From the NCBI RefSeq assembly GCF_002934545.1, contig NZ_PTJA01000003.1:186001-250000 (forward strand): DNA of 64,000 bases. The letters are read 5' to 3'. Position 1 is the stretch's first letter. The number at the start of each line of letters is the position of its first letter. The notes under the pieces were generated by a model. It searched no databases, was not told the origin of the DNA, and saw only the letters and a list, made by a program, of their open reading frames with translations. Positions 7,443 through 14,946 of this stretch are shown piece by piece. The position numbers and the translations under genes are program-made. Origin of the DNA: Lacrimispora xylanisolvens (GTDB lineage Bacteria > Bacillota > Clostridia > Lachnospirales > Lachnospiraceae).

Positions 7443-8675
7443 ATGTTTGTTATTTATAATGAAAAAACAAGAAGGCCAATTAAGGTATGGCTGGAGAATA
7501 TAGATCAGATTGAAAAAAGCTGTTTGGAGCAGGCGTATCACCTGGCTGATCTGCCATTTATACATAAGTGGGTTTGCCTGATGCCAGATACACATACCGG
7601 AAAGGGAATGCCCATTGGCGGAGTGATCGCCACCGAAGGTGTTATTATACCCAATGCCGTTGGAGTGGACATTGGCTGTGGAATGAACTTCATCTCCACT
7701 AATATTAAAGCTGCAGCGCTAAAAGAAGTGGTAACTGGGAATGGCACGCTTGTGCAGACCATAATTGCAGATATAATGCGGGAAATTCCTGTTGGTTTTA
7801 ATTCACATACGGAAAAACAGACTTCCCATGTACTGGATCAGGCACTTGAACAGGCCGAAAAATATGATAGTAATCAGGAATTGTTTCCCTTAATCGAATC
7901 TGCCTATTTTCAGGTGGGAACTCTGGGCGGCGGAAATCATTTTATAGAGCTTCAGGAAGATCAGGATGGTCATTTGGGAATTATGCTTCATTCCGGCAGC
8001 CGCCACTTTGGCAAACGTATCTGTGATGCTTATCATAAGAAAGCAAGAACTCTAAATGAGATGTGGTATTCACAGGTTCCTGATGAGTATCGTCTGGCAT
8101 TTCTTCCGGTTGATTCAGAAGAAGGGCAGGAATATATTACCTGGATGAATCTGGCTATGGATTACGCCTTTGAAAACCGCGCCAGAATGATGCAGCGCGT
8201 AAAAGATATTGTGGCAGAGAAAATTCAGAAACATTCTGATCAGAAGGTTGTATTCGGCGAAGAAATTAACTGTCACCATAACTATGCGTCTTTGGAACAT
8301 CATTATGGTAAAAATGTCTGGGTACACAGAAAGGGTGCCACCAGAGCAAGAAGCGGTGAGCTGGCAGTAATACCCGGTGCAATGGGATCTTATAGCTATG
8401 TGGTAAAAGGCAGAGGAAATGAAGAAAGCTTTTGCACCTCTTCTCATGGTGCCGGACGTGCTTATTCCCGTAAAGGTGCAATGGAAACATTTAGCTGTGA
8501 AGCCGTATTAAATGATCTGAAAGAACAGGGTATCGTTCTTGGTAAAACAAAAAAGGCAGATGTGGCAGAAGAAAGCCGCTTTGCTTACAAAGATATTGAA
8601 ACTGTAATGGATAATCAGAATGATCTGGTTGAGATTGTATCTAAATTAAAGACCATTGCAGTAGTAAAAGGATAA
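7443..8675 (+). CDS. rtcB: RtcB-type RNA ligase
   Basis: A 410-residue protein, the length of Escherichia coli RtcB. Start at ATG 7443 with CGGAGGAA six bases upstream; an upstream ATG at 7413 has no such site. Family motifs appear in order: LMPDTHTGKGMPIGGVIAT (about 46-64), NAVGVDIGCGMNF with the metal-binding Asp and Cys (about 71-83), GGGNHFIE, LHSGSRHFGK, a His-His pair in EEINCHHNYAS, and the C-terminal SSHGAGRAYSRKGA with the His that is guanylylated. RtcB joins RNA 3'-phosphate or 2',3'-cyclic phosphate ends to 5'-hydroxyl ends using GTP and Mn2+. It repairs cleaved tRNA and rRNA. No rtcA or archease gene is nearby. The WYL regulators upstream and slipin/RlaP genes downstream fit a dedicated RNA-repair locus. 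Confidence 0.95.
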   Translation: MFVIYNEKTRRPIKVWLENIDQIEKSCLEQAYHLADLPFIHKWVCLMPDTHTGKGMPIGGVIATEGVIIPNAVGVDIGCGMNFISTNIKAAALKEVVTGNGTLVQTIIADIMREIPVGFNSHTEKQTSHVLDQALEQAEKYDSNQELFPLIESAYFQVGTLGGGNHFIELQEDQDGHLGIMLHSGSRHFGKRICDAYHKKARTLNEMWYSQVPDEYRLAFLPVDSEEGQEYITWMNLAMDYAFENRARMMQRVKDIVAEKIQKHSDQKVVFGEEINCHHNYASLEHHYGKNVWVHRKGATRARSGELAVIPGAMGSYSYVVKGRGNEESFCTSSHGAGRAYSRKGAMETFSCEAVLNDLKEQGIVLGKTKKADVAEESRFAYKDIETVMDNQNDLVEIVSKLKTIAVVKG

Positions 8676-8689
8676 TTATCTGCTATATA

Positions 8690-8827
8690 CCAGCGTTAAA
8701 TGCTGGATGGTGCCGGCTGTAATACAGTTCGGTATGCCGCAGAAATTATATAAATGCGAGGTGTGGGAAAAACCACATTCGCCCAAATGATTATTTGCAG
8801 GTTCGAATCCTGCCGGTTATGAAACCG
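8690..8827 (+). ncRNA. Candidate structured RNA with tRNA-like T-arm (possible YrlA/Y-RNA-like)
   Basis: Starting 14 bases after rtcB the plus strand can form a series of hairpins. They are: CCAGC/GCTGG (8690-8694 with 8702-8706); TGCCG..CTGT/ACAG..CGGTA (about 8711-8733); GCGAG..TGTGG/CCACA..TCGC (about 8756-8782); CAAAT/ATTTG (8784-8797); a textbook T-arm GCAGG-TTCGAAT-CCTGC (8797-8813); and CGGTT/AACCG (8814-8827). The T-loop TTCGAAT matches tRNA exactly. A matching 7-bp acceptor strand and anticodon arm are not evident, so it is not a normal tRNA. Bacterial Y RNAs of the YrlA type carry a tRNA-mimicking module and are encoded beside rtcB. That identity is inferred, and no Ro60/Rsr gene is present here. 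Ends are approximate. Confidence 0.55.
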
Positions 8828-9196
8828 ATTCTCAATGGAAGAGAGATCATACAGACACCTGTCAAGTGTCCAACTTAATGAAATGTAAATATGGTATCTG
8901 CCAGTCAGTTCGCTTTCAGTGCCAGAAAACCGGCATTCTCAGTTTTTTGGAAAATTCCGGTGCTGGTATCTGCCAGCTATGACAGCAGAGCGGCAGCTTT
9001 GTACTGGTCGTTTCCTTCAGAACAGTTTATGGTCCCATTTCCTACAGGATGGAGAGTCAAAAGAAGGCTTTCCGGGCAGCAGGAAACCGGATCAGAAACC
9101 AGGCTTAGGCCGGTCAGTCCGCCGCTTCTCTGAGGCAGATATCAGACTTACATTCCCAAATAAAAAAGAAATAATATAAATAAGAGGTGACAGACT
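8828..9196 (+). other. Gene-free stretch with hairpins and a 13-base direct repeat
   Basis: No convincing gene is seen between the tRNA-like element and the slipin gene; two overlapping short frames here lack a ribosome site and family features. Visible structure includes a hairpin GACAC/GTGTC (8854-8858 with 8866-8870) and the direct repeat TGGTATCTGCCAG at 8892-8904 and 8964-8976, whose starts are 72 bases apart. Several CCGG-rich complementary segments lie around 8925-9115. The stretch may be a long 3' part of the same RNA or a leader of the slipin mRNA. The slipin RBS AAGAGGTGA is at 9181-9189. Confidence 0.4.
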
Positions 9197-10300
9197 ATGA
9201 AATATATAATCAATCAGAATGAATGTGGTTATTTAATAAAAAATGGTGTTTTTATCAAAACCTTATACTACGGTACGCATCGCTATTCCAGAACGTTTGG
9301 CTATCAGGTTATAATTGAAAAGATGGAAAACATGGTTGATTTTGAAATATTGCCCATAGAGGTATTGTTAAAGGATCAGTCATTTGCTGATAGAATTTTA
9401 CATATCAGGATTCCGGAGGGACACATCGGCATATTGCGATATAATGGTGTGGTACAGAAGGTGCTGACTGAGCCTGTATATTTGTATTGGAATAACTGGA
9501 AACAATATGAGTATGAGCTTTTGGATATGAGAGAGACGAAAATGAAATCAGAAATCACAAAATCATGTCTGGCTCATATTCCGCTAAAATATTATAAGAA
9601 AGTGGAGATTAAAACAGGTGAAACCGGTATTTTATTTTTCGACAACCAGATTGTGGAAGAATTAGCGGCAGGTACTTATTATTACTGGACGTATGCCAAG
9701 GATGTATTATGCCAGGTGATTGATTTGAAAACTAAAACATTAGAGATAAACGGTCAGGAGATCCTGACAGCCGATCGAATCGGCATCAGAGTTAATCTGC
9801 TTTGTACATACCGGATTACTCAGGCACAAAGAATGCTTGAGACCATAAAGAATCTGGAAACTCAGCTGTATGCCTGCGCGCAGCTGGTGGTAAGAGAATA
9901 TATCGGTTCCTATCGTCTGGATGAGATTTTAGAACAGAAAGAAGAGATCTCAGGTTTTATCTTTGCACGGCTGAAAGAGGTTCAGGAGGACTACTGCGTA
10001 GAATATCTGACTGCCGGTATCAAAGATATCATATTACCAGGCGAGATCCGGGATATTATGAATACTGTACTGATTGCAGAGCGGAAAGCACAGGCCAATG
10101 TTATCACCAGGCGGGAGGAGGTGGCTTCCACCCGGTCACTGCTCAATACGGCAAAGTTAATGGATGAGAACAAAACTCTCTATAAACTAAAAGAGTTAGA
10201 GTGTCTGGAACGTATCTGCATGCAGGTAGGTAATATCAATGTAGCAGGCAGCGGCGCATTGCTGGGACAGCTCAGAGAGTTAATGGGCAGCGGTGTGTAA
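9197..10300 (+). CDS. Slipin-like SPFH/Band 7 protein of the RNA-repair locus
   Basis: A 367-residue protein with a Band 7/SPFH core at about residues 130-300: GETGILFFDNQIVEELAAGTYYYW, then EILTADRIGIRVNLLCTYRI and LVVREYIGSYRLDEILEQKE, the order seen in slipins. The region RKAQANVITRREEVASTRSLL (about 295-320) is the coiled-coil tail. Unlike membrane slipins it has no N-terminal hydrophobic segment. A duplicated half-repeat seems present in the first 110 residues (IPEGHIGILRYNGVVQKVL resembles the later KTGETGIL block). Slipins are recurrent neighbours of rtcB, rsr and Y-RNA genes, probably scaffolding repair complexes; their mechanism is unknown. The next gene follows after 32 bases. Confidence 0.8.
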   Translation: MKYIINQNECGYLIKNGVFIKTLYYGTHRYSRTFGYQVIIEKMENMVDFEILPIEVLLKDQSFADRILHIRIPEGHIGILRYNGVVQKVLTEPVYLYWNNWKQYEYELLDMRETKMKSEITKSCLAHIPLKYYKKVEIKTGETGILFFDNQIVEELAAGTYYYWTYAKDVLCQVIDLKTKTLEINGQEILTADRIGIRVNLLCTYRITQAQRMLETIKNLETQLYACAQLVVREYIGSYRLDEILEQKEEISGFIFARLKEVQEDYCVEYLTAGIKDIILPGEIRDIMNTVLIAERKAQANVITRREEVASTRSLLNTAKLMDENKTLYKLKELECLERICMQVGNINVAGSGALLGQLRELMGSGV

Positions 10301-10332
10301 TTAAAAAACAGGTAGGGGGCAGATAAGAGAAT

Positions 10333-11355
10333 ATGAAAGATTTTAAAAAACTAATTAATTCAACTGAATATGATTTCCTTAGAAGTCATGAAAGATTGGG
10401 GAAAAATATTATCCTTCTTGGTTTGGGCGGCAGTTACGCATATGGAACAAACAATGAGAACAGTGATATTGATTTCCGTGGGATTACTCTCAATATGCCA
10501 TCTGACCTGATTGGCTTAACAGAATTCCAACAGTATGAGGATTTAAAGACAGATACAGTCATTTATTCATTTAATAAGATAGTAAGATTGTTGCTTGAGT
10601 GTAATCCGAACACCTGTGAGATTCTTGGACTGGATGAAGACCAGTATTTAATTAAAACAGAACTGGGTCAGGAATTACTTGATAATAAGAAGCTTTTTCT
10701 CTCCAGAAGGGCGGCGAAATCTTTTGGAGGATATGCAGGTGCACAGCTGAGACGTCTTCAAAATGCAATAGCCAGGGATTCTATGCCTCAGACAGAAAAG
10801 GAGATACATATCTTAAATTCCGTCAAAAATGCACTGGAGGATTTTCAGCGGCGTTATGACAGCTTTGATCAGGGAAGCATTCATCTTTATATTGATACAG
10901 CTAAAAACCCTGAATTTGACACAGAGATATTTGTAGATGCCTCCTATAAGCACCTGCCGCTGCGTGATTATGAAAACATGTGGTCCGTTATGCATAATGT
11001 TGTTAAGGATTACGATAAGATAGGAAAACGGAACAGAAAAAAGGATGACAATCATCTGAACAAGCATGCCATGCACTTAATCAGGCTGTTTATGATGGCA
11101 ATTGATATATTGGAAAAGGGTGAGATTAATACCAGCCGCAAGAATGACCTGGATCTGCTTAAAAAGATAAGGAGCGGCAGTTTTCAACGGGATGATAAAA
11201 CATTTAACAGTGAATTCTATGATATACTTGCAGATTATGAAGGCAGGCTTGAAAAAGCAATAAAGGTAAGCGTTTTACCAGATAATCCGGATATGGATAA
11301 AGTGGAGGCGTTCGTCGAGTATATCAACAAAAAAGTGATAGAGGGTGATTATTAA
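10333..11355 (+). CDS. RlaP-type nucleotidyltransferase, long form
   Basis: A 340-residue protein of the DNA polymerase beta-like superfamily. The signature GLGGSYAYGTNNENSDIDFRG (about residues 30-51) holds the GS motif and the DxD metal-binding pair. A helical C-terminal region (about 120-340) with NHLNKHAMHLIRLFMMAID and a charged tail follows. The family called RlaP (RNA-ligase-associated polymerase-beta-like nucleotidyltransferase) is found with RtcB and other RNA ligases and is predicted to add nucleotides to damaged RNA ends. It starts at ATG 10333 and overlaps the next gene by one base, so the two NTases are co-translated. Confidence 0.82.
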   Translation: MKDFKKLINSTEYDFLRSHERLGKNIILLGLGGSYAYGTNNENSDIDFRGITLNMPSDLIGLTEFQQYEDLKTDTVIYSFNKIVRLLLECNPNTCEILGLDEDQYLIKTELGQELLDNKKLFLSRRAAKSFGGYAGAQLRRLQNAIARDSMPQTEKEIHILNSVKNALEDFQRRYDSFDQGSIHLYIDTAKNPEFDTEIFVDASYKHLPLRDYENMWSVMHNVVKDYDKIGKRNRKKDDNHLNKHAMHLIRLFMMAIDILEKGEINTSRKNDLDLLKKIRSGSFQRDDKTFNSEFYDILADYEGRLEKAIKVSVLPDNPDMDKVEAFVEYINKKVIEGDY

Positions 11356-12116
11356 TGCTTGATATAAGTAAAGAAATTCAACAAAAGTTGTTGGAAATTG
11401 AAAAGAAAGAAACGGTAAAAATATTACATGCAGTGGAGTCAGGAAGCCGGGCATGGGGATTTGCATCGCCGGATAGTGATTATGATGTCCGATTTATTTA
11501 CATCAGGAGAAAGGAAGATTATCTCAGACTAAATGAATCAAAGGATGTGATAGATTGGCAGCTTGATGAAGTGCTGGATATCAATGGCTGGGATTTAAAA
11601 AAAGTATTAAAACAGTTCTACCGGGGAAATGCAACTTTATTTGAATGGAGTAATTCTCCGATTGTATATAAGACAACTGAATTATGGAAACAGATATATG
11701 ATGAAGCAAAAGGCTGCTTTTCAATAAAAGCAGCGGCATATCATTATTATGGTACTGCGAAAAGCACATATATGAAGTATTTGCAGGATGAGTCTGTGAA
11801 GTATAAAAAATATTTCTATGCATTAAGGCCTTTGCTTGCAGGAAAGTATATACAGGAATTTCAGGGTCCGCCTCCGGTATTATTTGATGATCTTATGAAA
11901 ATGAATATTCCGTCAGAACTTCGTAATGGAATTGATGAGCTGTTAGAAATCAAAAAAAGGAGTGATGAAAAAGAAAAGGGTGCACAAATTTCCGTGATTC
12001 AGGATTTTATCATCAATGAATTAGAAAATCAAAAAGCTTATGTGGAAAGCATTTCGGATGATAGAAAACATGAATGGGATGATTTGAACCATATTTTTCT
12101 AAAAACGCTGAGTTAA
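11355..12116 (+). CDS. RlaP-type nucleotidyltransferase, short form
   Basis: A 253-residue paralogue of the preceding protein. The motif VESGSRAWGFASPDSDYDVR (about residues 22-41) again supplies GS and DxD, followed by FIYIRRKEDYL. A downstream block ALRPLLAGKYIQEFQGPPP is typical of the RlaP family. ATG 11355 shares its A with the previous TAA stop. The two NTases differ in length and C-terminal half, so they may act on different RNA ends or form a heterodimer. Nothing downstream for 112 bases suggests further operon members, and no clear terminator is seen. Confidence 0.85.
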   Translation: MLDISKEIQQKLLEIEKKETVKILHAVESGSRAWGFASPDSDYDVRFIYIRRKEDYLRLNESKDVIDWQLDEVLDINGWDLKKVLKQFYRGNATLFEWSNSPIVYKTTELWKQIYDEAKGCFSIKAAAYHYYGTAKSTYMKYLQDESVKYKKYFYALRPLLAGKYIQEFQGPPPVLFDDLMKMNIPSELRNGIDELLEIKKRSDEKEKGAQISVIQDFIINELENQKAYVESISDDRKHEWDDLNHIFLKTLS

Positions 12117-12228
12117 AGATGTATAGCGCAGTAAGGAATTCTTTTGGTTAATAGTTGCATTTACACACAATAGATGATAAGTTAATTACTGTAAAGAGAT
12201 AACTTCAGCTTGAAAGAGGTGATACAAA

Positions 12229-12432
12229 ATGAGTAAATACAATGCATTATGGGAATACGTCCAGAAAAATGGCAGTCCGTCCTTTAAATTGACGTTTGAT
12301 GAGATCGGCGAGATAGCAGGAATCCCTTTAGACCACTCTTTTTTAACATATAAAAAAGAACTGGCTGAATATGGATATCAGGTAGGAAAGATATCCATGA
12401 AAGAAAAAACGGTTATCTTCAATATTTTATAG
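12229..12432 (+). CDS. Small conserved hypothetical protein, 67 residues
   Basis: A 67-residue protein starting at ATG 12229 behind GAAAGAGGTGAT. It opens MSKYNALWEYVQKNG, continues with KLTFDEIGEIAGIPLDHSFL and ends KEKTVIFNIL. The middle reads like a short helix-turn-helix-like or DUF7662-like fold, with the phrase 'LTFDEIE.I.G.PL' known from small clostridial and actinobacterial proteins. The function is unknown. It precedes the DUF1349-like gene by 17 bases and may be co-transcribed with it. The family guess is from memory of similar sequences. Confidence 0.7.
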   Translation: MSKYNALWEYVQKNGSPSFKLTFDEIGEIAGIPLDHSFLTYKKELAEYGYQVGKISMKEKTVIFNIL

Positions 12433-12449
12433 GTGAGGGGGAATCTTCT

Positions 12450-13061
12450 GTGGAGGAAAAAGCAAAAATTAAGGGTAAATTTACGGATGGTAATCTTTAC
12501 TGGATCAGAGAACTGAAAACCTGCGAGATTTCAGATGACAGAATTGAAATGATTACGGAGCCTGGAACTGATTTATGGCAGCGCACGTATTATGGATTTC
12601 AGAATGACAATGCTCCGGTACTTCAGCTGAAGACGAAAGAAACGTATTTTTCCTTTGTTGTAAAAACCGAGTTTGCAAGCGGCCATCGCTTTGATCAGTG
12701 TGGCGTAGTCATGTATCTGGACAGTGAGAACTGGCTGAAGGCATCTGTTGAATATGAAAATGAAGAATTTCAGCGGCTGGGAAGTGTTGTCACAAACCAT
12801 GGCTACTCAGATTGGGCAACTACAGATATTGATGCTTCCATAAAAGAAATGTGGTATCGGTTAAGCAGGCGGGAGTCCGATTATTGCATCGAATGCAGTC
12901 TGGACGGAGTGAATTTTAAGCAGATGCGAATCTGTCATATGTGGGAAGGGGCAGAAGAGATATCTTTTGGGATCTATGCCTGCAGCCCGGAAGACTCCTC
13001 CTTTAAAGCAGTGTTTACACAGATGGATATCACGGAATGTATGTGGAAGGAACACAAATAA
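12450..13061 (+). CDS. DUF1349 concanavalin-A-like beta-sandwich protein
   Basis: A 203-residue protein of the DUF1349 type. The segments ITEPGTDLWQRTYYGFQNDN, FDQCGVVMYLDSENWLKASVEYE and WYRLSRRESDYCIECSLDG are typical of this jelly-roll fold. The later SFGIYACSPEDSSFKAVFTQM closes the domain. Translation appears to begin at GTG 12450 after AGGTGAGGGG. No signal peptide is seen, so it is cytoplasmic. The fold usually binds carbohydrates, but no catalytic residues are established and the function is unknown. A terminator lies just after it. Confidence 0.8.
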   Translation: MEEKAKIKGKFTDGNLYWIRELKTCEISDDRIEMITEPGTDLWQRTYYGFQNDNAPVLQLKTKETYFSFVVKTEFASGHRFDQCGVVMYLDSENWLKASVEYENEEFQRLGSVVTNHGYSDWATTDIDASIKEMWYRLSRRESDYCIECSLDGVNFKQMRICHMWEGAEEISFGIYACSPEDSSFKAVFTQMDITECMWKEHK

Positions 13062-13070
13062 GTTGATTTT

Positions 13071-13111
13071 GAGAAAACCTTGAGTGGAAAGACTCCGGGT
13101 TTTCTTTTTTT
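13071..13111 (+). terminator. Rho-independent terminator after DUF1349 gene
   Basis: Arms GAAAACC and GGGTTTTC enclose an inner GAGT/ACTC stem and are followed by eight T residues, just after the stop at 13061. Confidence 0.8.
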
Positions 13112-13160
13112 TAGAGGCGATTTACATGAAATTAGTGGAATAAATATCCCCTCCCCTGGC

Positions 13161-13189
13161 TTGTGGGTAAATCAACATTAAAGTATAAT
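13161..13189 (+). promoter_or_regulatory. Promoter of the methyltransferase-nickel/peptide ABC operon
   Basis: TTGTGG (13161-13166) and perfect TATAAT (13184-13189), 17-base spacer, about 70 bases ahead of the first methyltransferase. The region just downstream holds the inverted repeat at 13193-13223. Confidence 0.6.
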
Positions 13190-13192
13190 TGC

Positions 13193-13223
13193 AACTATGT
13201 GAAAATGGACCATTTGCGTAGTT
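13193..13223. promoter_or_regulatory. Inverted repeat at the transcription start of the ABC operon
   Basis: Core AAATGG-A-CCATTT (13203-13215) flanked by outer arms AACTA (13193-13197) and TAGTT (13219-13223). It starts four bases after the -10 box, an ideal repressor position. It does not look like a standard NikR site. The cognate regulator is unknown. Confidence 0.45.
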
Positions 13224-13257
13224 TTACATTGTACAGACAGAACTGGGGGCAGAATTA

Positions 13258-13992
13258 ATGAACAGAGATGAACGACAGAAACCATGGGGAGATGGGGAGG
13301 ACTATAACCGTTACATAGTTTCAGAACTGGCATCCTTTCGAAAAGATGCATGGAAAAGACAGATTGGAAAACATCTGAATGGAAGAAAAGGGTTAAAAAT
13401 ATTGGATGCCGGCACAGGACCCGGCTTTTTTGCGTGTATTCTTTCAGAGGAAGGACAACAGGTGACTGGAATTGACTATTCGGACGGTATGATTGCATGT
13501 GCCAAAAATAATGCAGAAAAACTGGGAGTGTCAGCAGATTTTAAGAAAATGGATCTCAATCATCTGGAGTTTGCGGATGAAGAATTTGATGTGATTGTTA
13601 CAAGAAATGTGACTTGGACATTGGAGTATCCCAAACAAGTCTACAATGAATGGAAGCGGATCTTAAAGAAGAACGGAAAGCTCTTAATTTATGACGCCAA
13701 CTGGCATCTTCATTTCTTTGATGAAGAAAAACTCAGGCGTGTCAGAGAAAGAGAAGAACGTTACTTACATAAATATGGACAAAAAGAGGTCGTAGCAATT
13801 GAAAATATGGAATTCTTTGCAGCTTCTCCGCTGACAAGTACACTGCGTCCGGTATGGGATAAACAGACACTTGAAAATATTGGCATGAGTGTGCAGATAA
13901 AGGATAATATTGGTGAAAACGTATATGAAGAATGGGAAAAGGATCTGTACGGGGAGTCTCCCCTGTTCGAGATCTGTGCCACAAAATGTTAA
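13258..13992 (+). CDS. Class I SAM-dependent methyltransferase (first paralogue)
   Basis: A 244-residue Rossmann methyltransferase. Motif I LKILDAGTGPGFF (about residues 45-57) binds SAM, acidic motif II is VTGIDYSDGM, and FDVIVTRNVTWTLEYP followed by LKKNGKLLIYDANWH forms the post-motifs. It starts at ATG 13258 behind GGGGGCA and is the first gene of the importer operon. A paralogue (19184-19927) closes the operon and shares 'LKILD.GTG.GFF' and 'VTRNV.WTL'. The methyl acceptor is unknown. Methyltransferases of this type recur next to nickel/peptide-type importers in Clostridia, so a metallophore or small-molecule substrate is possible (inference). Confidence 0.85.
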   Translation: MNRDERQKPWGDGEDYNRYIVSELASFRKDAWKRQIGKHLNGRKGLKILDAGTGPGFFACILSEEGQQVTGIDYSDGMIACAKNNAEKLGVSADFKKMDLNHLEFADEEFDVIVTRNVTWTLEYPKQVYNEWKRILKKNGKLLIYDANWHLHFFDEEKLRRVREREERYLHKYGQKEVVAIENMEFFAASPLTSTLRPVWDKQTLENIGMSVQIKDNIGENVYEEWEKDLYGESPLFEICATKC

Positions 13993-14010
13993 TGAAGGGA
14001 TTGTATCAAG

Positions 14011-14946
14011 GTGACAAATAAAACCATAGCCAGTCGTATCTTGCAGATTATCATCGTATTGTTTGGAATTGGCTTTTTGACTTTCGGCCTTACTTACCTG
14101 GCACCTGGTGATCCTGTAAAGGCAATGTATGCCGCAAATGGTGGGGTTCCCAGTGAAGAAGTGGTAGAGGCCATGCGGGAGAAAATGGGATTAAACAAAC
14201 CATTTCCGATACAGTATTTCAACTGGTTATTCAGCTGTCTCCACGGAGATCTGGGTACTTCCTATTCACTGAATAAACCGGTTGTGTCTCTGCTGTTGCA
14301 AAGATTGTGGCCCACATTAAAACTTGCACTGTTTTCAATGATTCTCATGCTTGCAGTATCCGTTCCATCTGGTGTTCTTTCAGCAGTAAAACACAATAAG
14401 GCAGTTGACTATATCATACGAACCTTCTCATTTGTGGGAGTTTCATTGCCAGGCTTCTGGCTTGGCGTAATGCTGATTTACATTTTTGCACTGAAGTTTA
14501 AGCTGCTTCCTGTTATATCCTCTGATACAGGGTTTAAGAAAATGATTCTGCCGGCTGTCACTCTCGCTTTTTCCATGACAGCAAAATATACCAGGCAGAT
14601 ACGTGCTGCCGTATTAGAAGAATTACATCAGGATTATGTTGTAGGTGCACGGACAAGAGGATTAAAGGAGAGTACGGTCCTCTTTGGGCATGTCCTTCCT
14701 AATGTACTGCTTCCGTTAGTCACATTGCTGGGCTTATCCTTTGGATCCCTTCTTGGAGGAACCGCGGTGGCAGAAGTCATCTTTTCTTACCCGGGGTTAG
14801 GCAATCTGGCTGTATCGGCAGTAGCTGCCAGAGATTATCCGCTGATTCAGGGGTATGTTCTATTGGTTGCCCTGATTTATATGGTGATCAATCTGATTGT
14901 TGATATTGCCTATGAGAAGCTGGATCCCAGGACGAAAGTGAGGTGA
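14011..14946 (+). CDS. Nickel/dipeptide-type ABC importer permease (NikB/DppB-like)
   Basis: A 311-residue inner-membrane permease. It has the typical first helix with FGIGFLTFGLTYLAPGDPV, an LGTSYSLNKPV segment before TM2, and the binding-protein-dependent transport signature near residues 200-230 (EELHQDYVVGARTRGLKES). Six transmembrane helices are expected. Translation appears to start at GTG 14011. It forms a heterodimer with the next gene product, whose GTG start overlaps this stop. The class covers nickel, dipeptide and oligopeptide importers. Confidence 0.88.
   Translation: MTNKTIASRILQIIIVLFGIGFLTFGLTYLAPGDPVKAMYAANGGVPSEEVVEAMREKMGLNKPFPIQYFNWLFSCLHGDLGTSYSLNKPVVSLLLQRLWPTLKLALFSMILMLAVSVPSGVLSAVKHNKAVDYIIRTFSFVGVSLPGFWLGVMLIYIFALKFKLLPVISSDTGFKKMILPAVTLAFSMTAKYTRQIRAAVLEELHQDYVVGARTRGLKESTVLFGHVLPNVLLPLVTLLGLSFGSLLGGTAVAEVIFSYPGLGNLAVSAVAARDYPLIQGYVLLVALIYMVINLIVDIAYEKLDPRTKVR

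Noticed and set aside
8115-8490. Minus-strand frames inside rtcB
   Set aside because: Shadows of the conserved RtcB reading frame.
8740-8820. A complete tRNA gene around the T-arm
   Set aside because: The T-arm is perfect, but no strand pairs with CGGTTAT as a 7-bp acceptor, and no proper D or anticodon arm lies at the correct spacing.
8891-9179. Two short plus-strand reading frames between rtcB and slipin
   Set aside because: They overlap each other, have no ribosome site or family pattern and lie across hairpins and repeats.
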